A stretch of 64,000 nt of DNA, taken from contig NZ_QWEZ01000001.1 in assembly GCF_003864255.1 (NCBI RefSeq), forward strand, positions 1,426,001 through 1,490,000. The letters are read 5' to 3'. The notes below the pieces were generated by a model, which saw only the letters and a list, made by a program, of their open reading frames with translations, was not told where the DNA came from and made no database searches. Positions within the stretch are counted from its first letter, which is position 1. Every line of letters begins with the position of its first letter. Shown here piece after piece: positions 1 to 7,135 of this stretch. Source of the DNA: Aestuariirhabdus litorea. GTDB lineage: Bacteria; Pseudomonadota; Gammaproteobacteria; Pseudomonadales; Aestuariirhabdaceae. The position numbers and the translations under genes are program-made.

Positions 1-102
1 CCAGAGGCCCGCTGGCGCCTTGATCTATGGCTATCATTAACGCACTATGGCGCCCCACCATTTAGGGCCTCCTCCAGCCCCCTGAACAGCCCCTACCCCA
101 AC

Positions 103-1788
103 ATGCCTGCTCTTGATATCCAACAGCTAAGAAAAGAGTTCCCCCTGATTGACGAGGGTGCGCGCCGGGATAAGCTTATCTACCTGGATAACGCCGCCAC
201 CACCCAAAAGCCCCTCTGTGTGCTACAGGCAATCGATCGCTATTACAGAGAGTACAACGCCAACGTGCACCGGGCGGCTCACCGGCTCGGGGATCGTGCC
301 ACCCTTGCTTATGAAAACGCACGAGATACAGCACAGCGCTTTCTTAATGCAGCCCACCGTTCTGAGGTCATCTGGACCCGCGGTGCCACCGAAGGCATCA
401 ACCTGCTGGCCAACACCCTTCCACTGACAGCCGGTGACGAAATCCTGATCAGCGCGCTGGAGCACCACGCCAATATCGTGCCCTGGCAGTTGGCTTGCGC
501 ACGCGCCCAGGCTCACCTTAAGGTGATCCCCTTGACCCCCGAAGGCGATATCGACAGCGAGGCCTATGGCAAGCTGCTGAGCCCCCGAACCCGCCTGGTG
601 GCAATGACCCAGTGTTCCAACGCAATAGGTACAGAGCCGCCGCTTGCGCCCCTGATTGCTATGGCCAGGGCGGTGGGAGCCCTGTTCCTGGTGGACGGCG
701 CCCAGTCGATCGCCCACCGCCCCATCGACCTGCAACAACTCGGCTGCGATTTTTTTGTCTGCTCAGGCCATAAGGCGTTTGCACCAACCGGTATTGGACT
801 GCTGTACGGAAAAAAAGCCTTACTGGAGAGGCTCCCGCCCTGGCAGGGTGGAGGCGAAATGATCTCGAAGGTCAGCTTTACCCACAGCAGCTTTCAGCCC
901 CCTCCCCTGCGCTTTGAAGCCGGCACCCCAAACATCAGTGGCGCTATAGGCTTTGCCGCGGCCTTGGAGATGCTGGGAAGCCTTGATCGCAACGCGCTGA
1001 TCGAGCATGAGCAGGCCCTGCTGCACAGGGCCATTGAGCGGTGCCAGCAGATACCGGGCGTTAGGCGCATTGGGAACCCTCGCCAACAGGGCCCCGTGCT
1101 ATCACTCGAGGTTGCAGCCATGGACCACAAGGACATTGCCGCCCAGCTCGATATGGCGGGTATTGCGGTGCGCACCGGTCACCACTGTGCCATGCCGTTG
1201 ATGGAGCTATTGGGTGTTAAGGGCACGCTGCGCGCCTCCTTCTCGCTCTACAACACGCTGGAGGAGGTGGATCAATTTGCCGATCGACTGGAACAGATCG
1301 TAACGGGGGAGCCGCCAGCGCCTGCTCAACCAAGACCTTCCCCGCCAGCAGGCAAGGATCAGGACTACCGGCGCCTGGGGCGCGAGATCAGTTTTGGTGG
1401 ACTGTGCAAGCCGCTGCTCGAGAAACGGGACTGGCAGCAGCGTTATCGCCAAATCATCCGTCTCGGGGAACAACTCCCCACACTGCCTCCCGCCATGCGG
1501 ACAGAGGAAGCACTGGTCAGTGGCTGCGAAAGCCCGGTCTGGCTCCACGCCCAGCGAACGGACAAGGGAACGCTTTGGTTTATGGCGGACAGTGAGTCAC
1601 GCCTTTTGCGCGGCCTGCTGACGCTGCTGCTGTCGCTGGCCAATCACCAGAGCGGCGAGGCACTAAAGGCATTCGACCCCAGGGAGCGTTTTGCTCCGCT
1701 CGGGCTGGAGCGTCACCTCAGCCCATCGCGAAGCAATGGCTTACATCGAATTATTGAGCAGATTCGCCAGCAAGCTGAGGCGCTTTAG
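103..1788 (+). CDS. Fused cysteine desulfurase (SufS/CsdA) and SufE/CsdE sulfur acceptor
   Basis: This 561-residue protein joins two partners that are normally separate. Residues 1 to about 400 form a class V PLP cysteine desulfurase. The PLP lysine is Lys224 in the SGHKAF motif, and the catalytic persulfide cysteine is Cys362 in RTGHHCAMP. A proline-rich linker (about 401-425) leads to a SufE-like domain (about 426-561), whose acceptor cysteine is Cys475 in VSGCESPVW. The family releases sulfur from cysteine as a persulfide and passes it to SufE for Fe-S or other sulfur-transfer pathways. The convergent neighbour is tcdA (csdL). In E. coli csdA, csdE and csdL are adjacent, so CsdA-CsdE is the more likely identity than SufS-SufE. 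No suf assembly genes are visible. The ribosome binding site before this ATG is weak, and the frame stays open to the window edge, so an upstream start cannot be excluded. Confidence 0.9.
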   Translation: MPALDIQQLRKEFPLIDEGARRDKLIYLDNAATTQKPLCVLQAIDRYYREYNANVHRAAHRLGDRATLAYENARDTAQRFLNAAHRSEVIWTRGATEGINLLANTLPLTAGDEILISALEHHANIVPWQLACARAQAHLKVIPLTPEGDIDSEAYGKLLSPRTRLVAMTQCSNAIGTEPPLAPLIAMARAVGALFLVDGAQSIAHRPIDLQQLGCDFFVCSGHKAFAPTGIGLLYGKKALLERLPPWQGGGEMISKVSFTHSSFQPPPLRFEAGTPNISGAIGFAAALEMLGSLDRNALIEHEQALLHRAIERCQQIPGVRRIGNPRQQGPVLSLEVAAMDHKDIAAQLDMAGIAVRTGHHCAMPLMELLGVKGTLRASFSLYNTLEEVDQFADRLEQIVTGEPPAPAQPRPSPPAGKDQDYRRLGREISFGGLCKPLLEKRDWQQRYRQIIRLGEQLPTLPPAMRTEEALVSGCESPVWLHAQRTDKGTLWFMADSESRLLRGLLTLLLSLANHQSGEALKAFDPRERFAPLGLERHLSPSRSNGLHRIIEQIRQQAEAL

Positions 1789-2575
1789 CTTCGGATCGTT
1801 TGAGTAAACGTTCAACCCCCTTGGCCACGGCCACCAGGCCGAAGTTCGCCGTCACCATAGTGGCGGCTCCAAACCCACCACTGCAGTCGAGCCTGACCTC
1901 ACCGTCACTAAGGCTTTTCTGGTTACAGACCGAGCCATCGGGCTGCGGATAGATCAACTGCTGGGTCGAAAACACACAGGGAATACCATAGTTGCGCCGG
2001 GTGTTACGTGAAAAACCATAGCGCCGCCTCAAGAGTGAGCGCACCTTGGCCAGCAGGGGGTCATTATAGGTTTTGTTGAGATCCGTGAAGCTGACCGCCA
2101 ATGGATCAGTTTGCCCCCCGGCGGCCCCGGTACAGACCAGGTTCAGTTTGTTGCGCTTGCAATAGGCGATCACCGCCGCCTTTGCAGGCACGTTATCAAT
2201 CGCATCGACCACCAGGTCAAAGGGGGCGTCCAGCAACTGCTGGACATTGTCGCTGTCGATAAAATCTTCAACTACCGACACCCGGCACTCGGGATTAATC
2301 TGCAGCAGACGCTCACGCATCACCTGCACTTTCGGCTGCCCGATCGTAGAGGCCAGCGCCTGGACCTGGCGATTGCTGTTGGTAACGCAGACCTCGTCCA
2401 GGTCGATCAGGGTAATGGTACCCACTCCGGTTCTCGCCAACGCTTCAGCTGCCCAGGATCCTACCCCGCCAATGCCGATGACGCACGCATGGGCCGCCAG
2501 CAAATGCTCAAGCCCCCGCGAACCATAGAGTCGCGCTATCCCGCCAAACCTACTGGCTGCACTTTCAGACAGCAT
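1751..2575 (-). CDS. tcdA: tRNA threonylcarbamoyladenosine dehydratase TcdA (CsdL)
   Basis: This E1-like, ATP-dependent enzyme of the ThiF/MoeB superfamily cyclises the t6A37 base of ANN-decoding tRNAs to ct6A. Residues 34-39 (GIGGVG) are the nucleotide-binding glycine loop. They are followed by an acidic strand (LIDLDEV) and the NSNRQ motif typical of TcdA. The chosen ATG (residue MLSES) has an AGGTG ribosome binding site about five bases upstream; a GTG four codons earlier is the alternative. The 3' end overlaps the end of the convergent desulfurase gene by 38 bp. In E. coli TcdA works with CsdA and CsdE, which fits the fused CsdA-E protein next door. Family assignment is secure. Confidence 0.93.
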   Translation of the reverse strand: MLSESAASRFGGIARLYGSRGLEHLLAAHACVIGIGGVGSWAAEALARTGVGTITLIDLDEVCVTNSNRQVQALASTIGQPKVQVMRERLLQINPECRVSVVEDFIDSDNVQQLLDAPFDLVVDAIDNVPAKAAVIAYCKRNKLNLVCTGAAGGQTDPLAVSFTDLNKTYNDPLLAKVRSLLRRRYGFSRNTRRNYGIPCVFSTQQLIYPQPDGSVCNQKSLSDGEVRLDCSGGFGAATMVTANFGLVAVAKGVERLLKRSEAKAPQLAGESAQ

Positions 2576-2721
2576 TGAGCACCTCACATCAGGTCACTGG
2601 TAAAGGGGCGCCATTTTACAGGGTCGGCGGAAGGGAGTGTAGCCATCGAAGCGTCCCTGAAGACGATCAGTTAATACCGGCTATGATTAGTCACAGGATA
2701 AGCTAACGGAAACCGTCCCCT

Positions 2722-3747
2722 ATGGGCTGTAACATTCTGATCTGCGATGACTCGGCGATGGCCAGAAACCAGCTGGCCCGCTCCCTACCGACCGATATCG
2801 GAGCCCAGGTCAGTTTTGCAACCAACGGCAAGGAGGCGTTAACCGCCCTCGAGCATGGCAATATCGAGATTCTGTTTCTCGATCTGACCATGCCGGTGAT
2901 GGATGGTTACGACACGCTTGAGGCCATACAGCGAAAGGGTCTTTCCTGCCAGGTAATCGTGGTGTCGGGCGACATCCAGCCCCAGGCACAAAAACGGGTC
3001 AGCCAGCTGGGGGCCAAGGGTTTCGTCCAGAAGCCGGCCAGCGCTCAAACGCTGGCGACGATACTTGGCACACTGGGAGTTGCCCGCGCGCCCTCTCGCC
3101 CCCCCCATCAGGAAGGCCAGCAGGCACGGAATCTAGCGCAGCAGTTCGTTGAAAAGACTGACTACATTGACGCCTACCGCGAGATCACCAACGTGGCCAT
3201 CGGCCGGGCCGCCGACCTGCTGGCTCGGCTGCTGGGTGTGTTTGTGCGCATGCCCCTGCCCAAAGTCAATCTCATGGAGGTGAGTGAGCTGCAGATGGCC
3301 CTGGGCTACAGCAGCCGACATCAGGCCTGCTCTGCCATTTGTCAGGGGTTTATCGGGGCCGGGATTGCCGGGGAAGCACTGCTGATCTTTCATGATGACG
3401 GCTACCGGGACCTCGCCCGGCAGATGGGCTATGAGGAAACGACCGGTGACGACACCCGAATCGAGGTACTGATGGATGTGGCCAATATCCTCATCGGTGC
3501 TTGCCTTAAGGGGCTCGAAACACAGCTCGACTTAACCTTTAGCCAAAGCCATCCCCGTGTACTTGGACTGCACTTGAATGTGGATGAACTATTGCGCATA
3601 AACCCTCGTTCTCGCTGGAAAAAAACCCTTGCCATTGAGGTTACATTAAGTACCGAGGGGATGGATATAGAGTGCGACCTGCTGCTGCTTTACAGCGAAC
3701 AGTCGGTCGCCTTCCTCAATGAGCGTATCGCTTACCTGGTGGAGTAA
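2722..3747 (+). CDS. Response regulator: CheY receiver fused to a CheC-like phosphatase domain
   Basis: The 341-residue protein has a CheY-like receiver at residues 1 to about 120. Asp9 and Asp10 form the acidic pocket, Asp54 is the phospho-acceptor (LFLD-LTMP), Ser82 is the switch residue and Lys104 is the conserved lysine. After a short linker (about 121-140) comes a CheC/CheX/FliY-type domain with two E/D-x2-N helices: EITN near residue 154 and DVAN near residue 252. This is the signature of CheY-P phosphatases. The product could therefore sense phosphorylation through its receiver and dephosphorylate a chemotaxis response regulator. The PAS gene starts two bases after its stop and is probably co-transcribed. 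No chemotaxis operon lies nearby, so the partner CheY is unknown. Confidence 0.85.
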   Translation: MGCNILICDDSAMARNQLARSLPTDIGAQVSFATNGKEALTALEHGNIEILFLDLTMPVMDGYDTLEAIQRKGLSCQVIVVSGDIQPQAQKRVSQLGAKGFVQKPASAQTLATILGTLGVARAPSRPPHQEGQQARNLAQQFVEKTDYIDAYREITNVAIGRAADLLARLLGVFVRMPLPKVNLMEVSELQMALGYSSRHQACSAICQGFIGAGIAGEALLIFHDDGYRDLARQMGYEETTGDDTRIEVLMDVANILIGACLKGLETQLDLTFSQSHPRVLGLHLNVDELLRINPRSRWKKTLAIEVTLSTEGMDIECDLLLLYSEQSVAFLNERIAYLVE

Positions 3748-3749
3748 AC

Positions 3750-4208
3750 ATGCAGCACTCTTCGCTTGAGATCAATGACATCCACTGGCTCATGGCAATG
3801 ATCCAGACCATTGATGTGGGCCTGGTGGTAGTCGACGCCCAGTACCAGGTACTGGCCTGGAATACCTTCATGGAAAACCACAGCGGGAAAAGCCCCGTTC
3901 AGGTGAGAGAGCAGTCGCTGTTTACCGTTTTCCCGGAACTCGATGAGCACTGGTTCCGGCAAAAAACCCGATCAGTTTTTTTACTGGGCAATCGGGCTTT
4001 CACCACCTGGCAACAGCGCCCCTACCTGTTCAAATTCAACAATTACCACCCGATCACCGGCACAGTGGACTTTATGTACCAAAACACCACAATCACCCCA
4101 CTGGCCTCAGCTGACGGCAGGGTCGAGCAGATCTGCCTGATGATTTATGACGTTACTGAACAGGTTTGCCTGACCCAGGCCGATACTGAGCCGCCGACCG
4201 CTTACTGA
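3750..4208 (+). CDS. Single-domain PAS protein
   Basis: This 152-residue soluble protein consists of little more than one PAS domain. Visible hallmarks are an N-terminal helix, the strand GLVVVDAQYQVLAWN followed by a short helix, and a C-terminal PAC-like strand set ending in LMIYDVTEQ. No kinase, GGDEF, methyl-acceptor or helix-turn-helix segment follows. It starts two bases after the receiver-CheC gene, so the pair is probably an operon in which the PAS protein supplies the input (ligand, redox or cofactor) and the receiver-CheC protein the output. The 3' end overlaps the convergent gloC stop by seven bases. The ligand cannot be told from the sequence. Confidence 0.75.
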   Translation: MQHSSLEINDIHWLMAMIQTIDVGLVVVDAQYQVLAWNTFMENHSGKSPVQVREQSLFTVFPELDEHWFRQKTRSVFLLGNRAFTTWQQRPYLFKFNNYHPITGTVDFMYQNTTITPLASADGRVEQICLMIYDVTEQVCLTQADTEPPTAY

Positions 4209-4852
4209 AACGCCTGATCGGCAACGAAGGGGTTGCTCCTGCGCTCCTGCCCAAAGGTGGAGTTGGGCCCATGGCCGGGCACAAAGGTTACCCCCTCGCC
4301 AAGCGGCCAGAGGCGCTCCCTGATGCTACTGATCAGGGTGTCATAGTCCCCCTGGGGAAAATCGGTACGCCCTATTGAGCCCTGAAACAACACGTCGCCG
4401 ACCCAGGCAAGGGACTGTCCCGGGTGGAAAAAGATGACATGACCAGGGGTGTGGCCGGGGGTATGAATCACCTCCAGGGTTTCATTGCCAAGCGCGACGC
4501 TGTCACCATCGTTCAACCACTGATCGGGTGCGAAGCTTAATGCGGGCGGGAATCCATATTGCTTGCAGATGTCCGGCAACATTTGAATCCAAAACAGGTC
4601 CGCCTGATGGGGGCCAATCACCGGCACACCGCTCTTGCGCTTTAACTCATCGGTCCCGGCGACATGATCCACATGGCCATGGGTCAAGAGAATTTTCTCC
4701 AGTGTAAGCCCCTCCTTTTCAAGAACGGCCATGACACGATCCAGGTCGCCACCCGGGTCCACAACAGCAGCCTTAAGGGTTTGGTCACACCAGATAACCG
4801 AGCAGTTCTGCTGAAACGGGGTTACGGGGACAACACGATAAGCAAGTGCCAT
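4202..4852 (-). CDS. gloC: Type II glyoxalase-like metallo-beta-lactamase hydrolase GloC (YcbL)
   Basis: This metallo-beta-lactamase fold hydrolase (216 residues from the chosen ATG) matches E. coli YcbL/GloC in size and throughout its sequence. The metal-binding motif THGHVDH lies at residues 57-63. The downstream ligands sit in HTPGH, GDVLF, GRTDFP and the C-terminal VPGHGP. The family hydrolyses S-lactoylglutathione in methylglyoxal detoxification. The start MALAYR follows an AGGA ribosome binding site; a start seven codons upstream is possible but less like the family. It is divergent from ald, and both promoters must lie in the roughly 250 bp between them. Confidence 0.88.
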   Translation of the reverse strand: MALAYRVVPVTPFQQNCSVIWCDQTLKAAVVDPGGDLDRVMAVLEKEGLTLEKILLTHGHVDHVAGTDELKRKSGVPVIGPHQADLFWIQMLPDICKQYGFPPALSFAPDQWLNDGDSVALGNETLEVIHTPGHTPGHVIFFHPGQSLAWVGDVLFQGSIGRTDFPQGDYDTLISSIRERLWPLGEGVTFVPGHGPNSTFGQERRSNPFVADQAFQ

Positions 4853-5099
4853 GGTCAGGGTTCCTGAGGTCATAAAGAGGAAGCCATATTATAGGGATAG
4901 CGCCCGAACACACCAGTGGCAGGCTCTACTTACCCTGGCTCCCAACGCCGCTTTCTTTAAACACCAGAAAAGTTCTAAACAGACATCGTCATACAGAGCT
5001 TTTATCTGCAATTTTGCCAACAACGCAATTTTATACTCTGCAAAATCATCTAGAATAGAGGTTTACAAACAACAAAATCTTCGTTTAAAGGAGAAAAAC

Positions 5100-6215
5100 A
5101 TGCTAGTTGGTGTCCCAAAAGAGATTAAAAACCACGAGTATCGCATCGGTATGACTCCCGCCGGGGTCCGCGAACTCACCAGTCAAGGGCATCAGGTGAT
5201 CGTGCAAAAAAATGGAGGTACTGCCATCGGTCTGGCCGATGAGCAATACCTGTCAGCCGGTGCCGAGATGGCTGACACCGCCGAAGAGATTTTCGCCCGT
5301 GCCGAGATGATCGTTAAGGTAAAAGAGCCTCAACCCAACGAGTGCCGCATGCTGCGCCCCGGCCAGATTCTTTTCACTTACCTGCATCTGGCACCCGATC
5401 CGGAACAGACCCGCCTGCTGATCGACTCAGGCGCCATCTGCATCGCCTATGAGACCGTAACCGACCGCAACGGAGGGCTTCCACTGCTCGCTCCGATGAG
5501 TGAAGTCGCCGGCAGGATGTCCATCCAGGCCGGTGCCCATGCGCTGGAAAAGGCCCAGGGCGGTAATGGCACCCTGCTCGGAGGGGTTCCAGGGGTCGCC
5601 CCCGCCAAGGTAACCGTCATTGGCGGCGGCGTTGTGGGTGTGAACGCTGCACGCATGGCGCTGGGCATGGGGGCCGATGTCACCATCCTTGATCGTTCAC
5701 TCCCCCGTCTCAAACAACTGGACGAGCTGTATGGCCCCGGCCTGAAGACCCTTTATTCTAATACCGAAAATATCGCCAGCCTGGTCGCAGAGTCTGACCT
5801 GGTTGTGGGAGCAGTACTGATTCCCGGTGCAGCCGCCCCCCACCTGGTCACCCGCGAGATGTTAAAAACCATGAAGCCGGGTGCGGTTCTGGTGGACGTT
5901 GCGATTGATCAGGGAGGCTGCTTTGAGACCAGCCATGCCACCACACACCAGGACCCCACCTACGAAGTAGATGGCATCGTGCACTACTGTGTCGCCAACA
6001 TGCCTGGCGGTGTGGCCCGAACCTCCACCTTTGCCCTGACCAATGCCACCCTTCCCTTTGCCGTCGCTCTGGCTAACAAGGGGGTAGTGGCAGCATTGAA
6101 TGATGACCCACACCTGCGTGCAGGCCTAAATGTGTGCAAGGGCAAGGTGACCTATGAAGCGGTAGCCCGTGACCTTGGTTACGATTACGTTGCCGCTGAG
6201 CAGGCCCTGTCCTGA
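5100..6215 (+). CDS. ald: Alanine dehydrogenase
   Basis: The enzyme interconverts L-alanine and pyruvate plus ammonia with NAD+. At 371 residues it has exactly the usual length. Catalytic Arg15, Lys75 and His96 are present in their usual contexts (RIGMTP, VKVKEPQ, YLHLAPD). The NAD-binding Rossmann loop GGGVVG lies at residues 175-180. The start is fixed by a strong AAAGGAG ribosome binding site at 5088-5094; the longer open frame upstream is non-coding leader. It stands alone, with gloC divergent upstream and the putative Csr/Rsm-type RNA downstream. No Lrp-type regulator is adjacent. Confidence 0.95.
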   Translation: MLVGVPKEIKNHEYRIGMTPAGVRELTSQGHQVIVQKNGGTAIGLADEQYLSAGAEMADTAEEIFARAEMIVKVKEPQPNECRMLRPGQILFTYLHLAPDPEQTRLLIDSGAICIAYETVTDRNGGLPLLAPMSEVAGRMSIQAGAHALEKAQGGNGTLLGGVPGVAPAKVTVIGGGVVGVNAARMALGMGADVTILDRSLPRLKQLDELYGPGLKTLYSNTENIASLVAESDLVVGAVLIPGAAAPHLVTREMLKTMKPGAVLVDVAIDQGGCFETSHATTHQDPTYEVDGIVHYCVANMPGGVARTSTFALTNATLPFAVALANKGVVAALNDDPHLRAGLNVCKGKVTYEAVARDLGYDYVAAEQALS

Positions 6216-6283
6216 GGGATTCTGGCCACTCAGCCCTTGCGGCGAGTGGCCAGGCGGCCGTCGCACGCCATCGCTTACACCTT

Positions 6284-6301
6284 TGTGCGAGATATCCTAC
6301 A
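6284..6301 (+). promoter_or_regulatory. Candidate GacA/UvrY upstream activating palindrome
   Basis: The 18-bp element TGTGCGAGATATCCTACA matches the 18-bp palindrome TGTGAGAGATCTCTTACA, known as the UvrY/GacA binding site in front of csrB-type genes, at 15 of 18 positions. It lies about 60 bp upstream of a TATACT box (6345-6350) and of the GGA-rich transcript described next. The match was made by eye against the remembered consensus. The function is inferred. Confidence 0.65.
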
Positions 6302-6355
6302 AAGGGTCTGGGGAAAGTAGCGATGTATTACTTCGGTAAACCCTTATACTGAACA

Positions 6356-6552
6356 CAAGCAATCGATAAGTTGACATGGATTAGGGATTAAGTCATCTGC
6401 CAGTGAAGGCACTTCTCGGTTGCTAGCCAGGATGGCGTCAGGAATGGAAAACGCTGAGTATAGGGAGATCAAAGCACAGCAACAGGATGTTGCAAAGGCA
6501 GGAAGCCAAATATCGACCTAAACACTAAATCCGCTTAATTGCGGATTTTTTG
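6356..6552 (+). ncRNA. Putative CsrB/RsmY/RsmZ-type CsrA-sequestering small RNA
   Basis: This gap between ald and the AOR operon has no plausible coding frame but is rich in CsrA/RsmA-type sites. AGGA or AGGGA motifs have their GGA at 6385, 6430, 6441, 6464, 6485 and 6501. The best is a perfect five-base-pair hairpin, GCAAC-AGGAT-GTTGC, at 6479-6493 with the GGA in the loop. GCC-AGGAT-GGC (6426-6436) and GCGT...ACGC (6435-6454) also present GGA in loops. The region ends in an intrinsic terminator (6527-6552). Upstream are a TATACT -10-like box (6345-6350) and the GacA/UvrY-like palindrome. Known CsrB/RsmY/RsmZ RNAs titrate CsrA/RsmA in just this way. The 5' end is estimated as about 6356 from the -10 box; a TTGACA at 6371 could give a later start. 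Confidence 0.68.
6527..6552 (+). terminator. Intrinsic terminator of the putative small RNA
   Basis: AAATCCGC and GCGGATTT pair across a six-base loop and are followed by a run of T. On the opposite strand the hairpin lies just beyond the end of the AOR operon, so it may also stop that transcript, though its T-run is on the plus side. Confidence 0.85.
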
Positions 6553-6569
6553 TTTCTGAAACACCTGCG

Positions 6570-6878
6570 CTAGCCTCCCCCTTTACGAAAATACAGATCA
6601 AACAGCCGGGTAAAATGCTCAACCTCGCCCGCAGTGGCCTCAACGAAATCGATCTCTACCTGCATAACCGGCAAGCGGATAGACGCGATCTGCCTGGGGG
6701 GGAGCTGGAGCAACCCCATACGAACACAAAAGCTGCCCGGTCCCCTAAGCTGATAGCCCTCCCCGGACGTTTGCACACTGAGTGACAACCGATCCGCAAG
6801 GCGAGTCAACTGGCGATCAAACTCGCTCCTGACTAACGACATCTCCTTACGGACAATCATGACCTCACCGACTCCCAT
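6570..6878 (-). CDS. Small uncharacterised protein, last gene of the AOR operon
   Basis: I do not recognise this protein of about 102 residues. It is soluble, with no signal peptide or transmembrane helix. It has a charged N-terminal helix (VRKEMSLVRSEFDRQLTRL), a central beta-rich stretch, and ends in Arg-Lys-Gly-Gly-Gly. The chosen ATG overlaps the MoaD-like gene's stop as TGATG, implying translational coupling; an ATG six codons downstream (MIVRKEM) and one eight codons upstream are alternatives. Its position after the FAD subunit and the MoaD-like carrier suggests a role in assembling or regulating the tungsten enzyme. That is inference from context only. Confidence 0.65.
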   Translation of the reverse strand: MGVGEVMIVRKEMSLVRSEFDRQLTRLADRLSLSVQTSGEGYQLRGPGSFCVRMGLLQLPPRQIASIRLPVMQVEIDFVEATAGEVEHFTRLFDLYFRKGGG

Positions 6879-7129
6879 CACCCCCCCGCAACCGCTGGCC
6901 AAACCGCCAAGGTATCCCCTTCCTTGAGTAGGTAGGCGTCCCGCTCGCTGGCGCAGATAAAAACGCCGTTAACCACGACAAGGTGAGCCTCTTGCAGGGG
7001 GACGGAAAAGCGCTCTAGCGCTTGATGAACCGTTGTGCCGGAAGCGAGGTCCACCTCAACCCGGTTATTGCGTGCGCCGGGGGGAAGAAAGCAACCAAAA
7101 GAGGCGTAAAGCTTGATTGAGACCTTCAT
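6878..7129 (-). CDS. MoaD/ThiS-family sulfur carrier protein of the AOR operon
   Basis: This 83-residue ubiquitin-like beta-grasp protein ends in the double glycine (AVAGG) that MoaD/ThiS carriers need for C-terminal adenylation and thiocarboxylate formation. The family signature is visible in the N-terminal strand KVSIKLYASFG, the VNGVFI segment and the final GDTLAVWPAVAGG. Such proteins donate the dithiolene sulfurs of the metal-pterin cofactor. It sits six bases after the FAD subunit gene and overlaps the next gene, so it is co-translated with the AOR operon. It may be dedicated to tungstopterin or may also cover for the moaD absent from the moaC-moaE pair at 28.2-29.2 kb. Confidence 0.87.
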   Translation of the reverse strand: MKVSIKLYASFGCFLPPGARNNRVEVDLASGTTVHQALERFSVPLQEAHLVVVNGVFICASERDAYLLKEGDTLAVWPAVAGG

Positions 7130-7135
7130 GCAACG

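Noticed and set aside
1-102. A possible 3' end of an upstream gene (an open frame stopping at about position 40)
   Set aside because: Too short to show any family; left unannotated.
6371-6376. TTGACA as the -35 box of the small RNA
   Set aside because: No good -10 box at 16-18 bp spacing; TATACT at 6345 fits the GacA-type palindrome better. It remains an alternative start.
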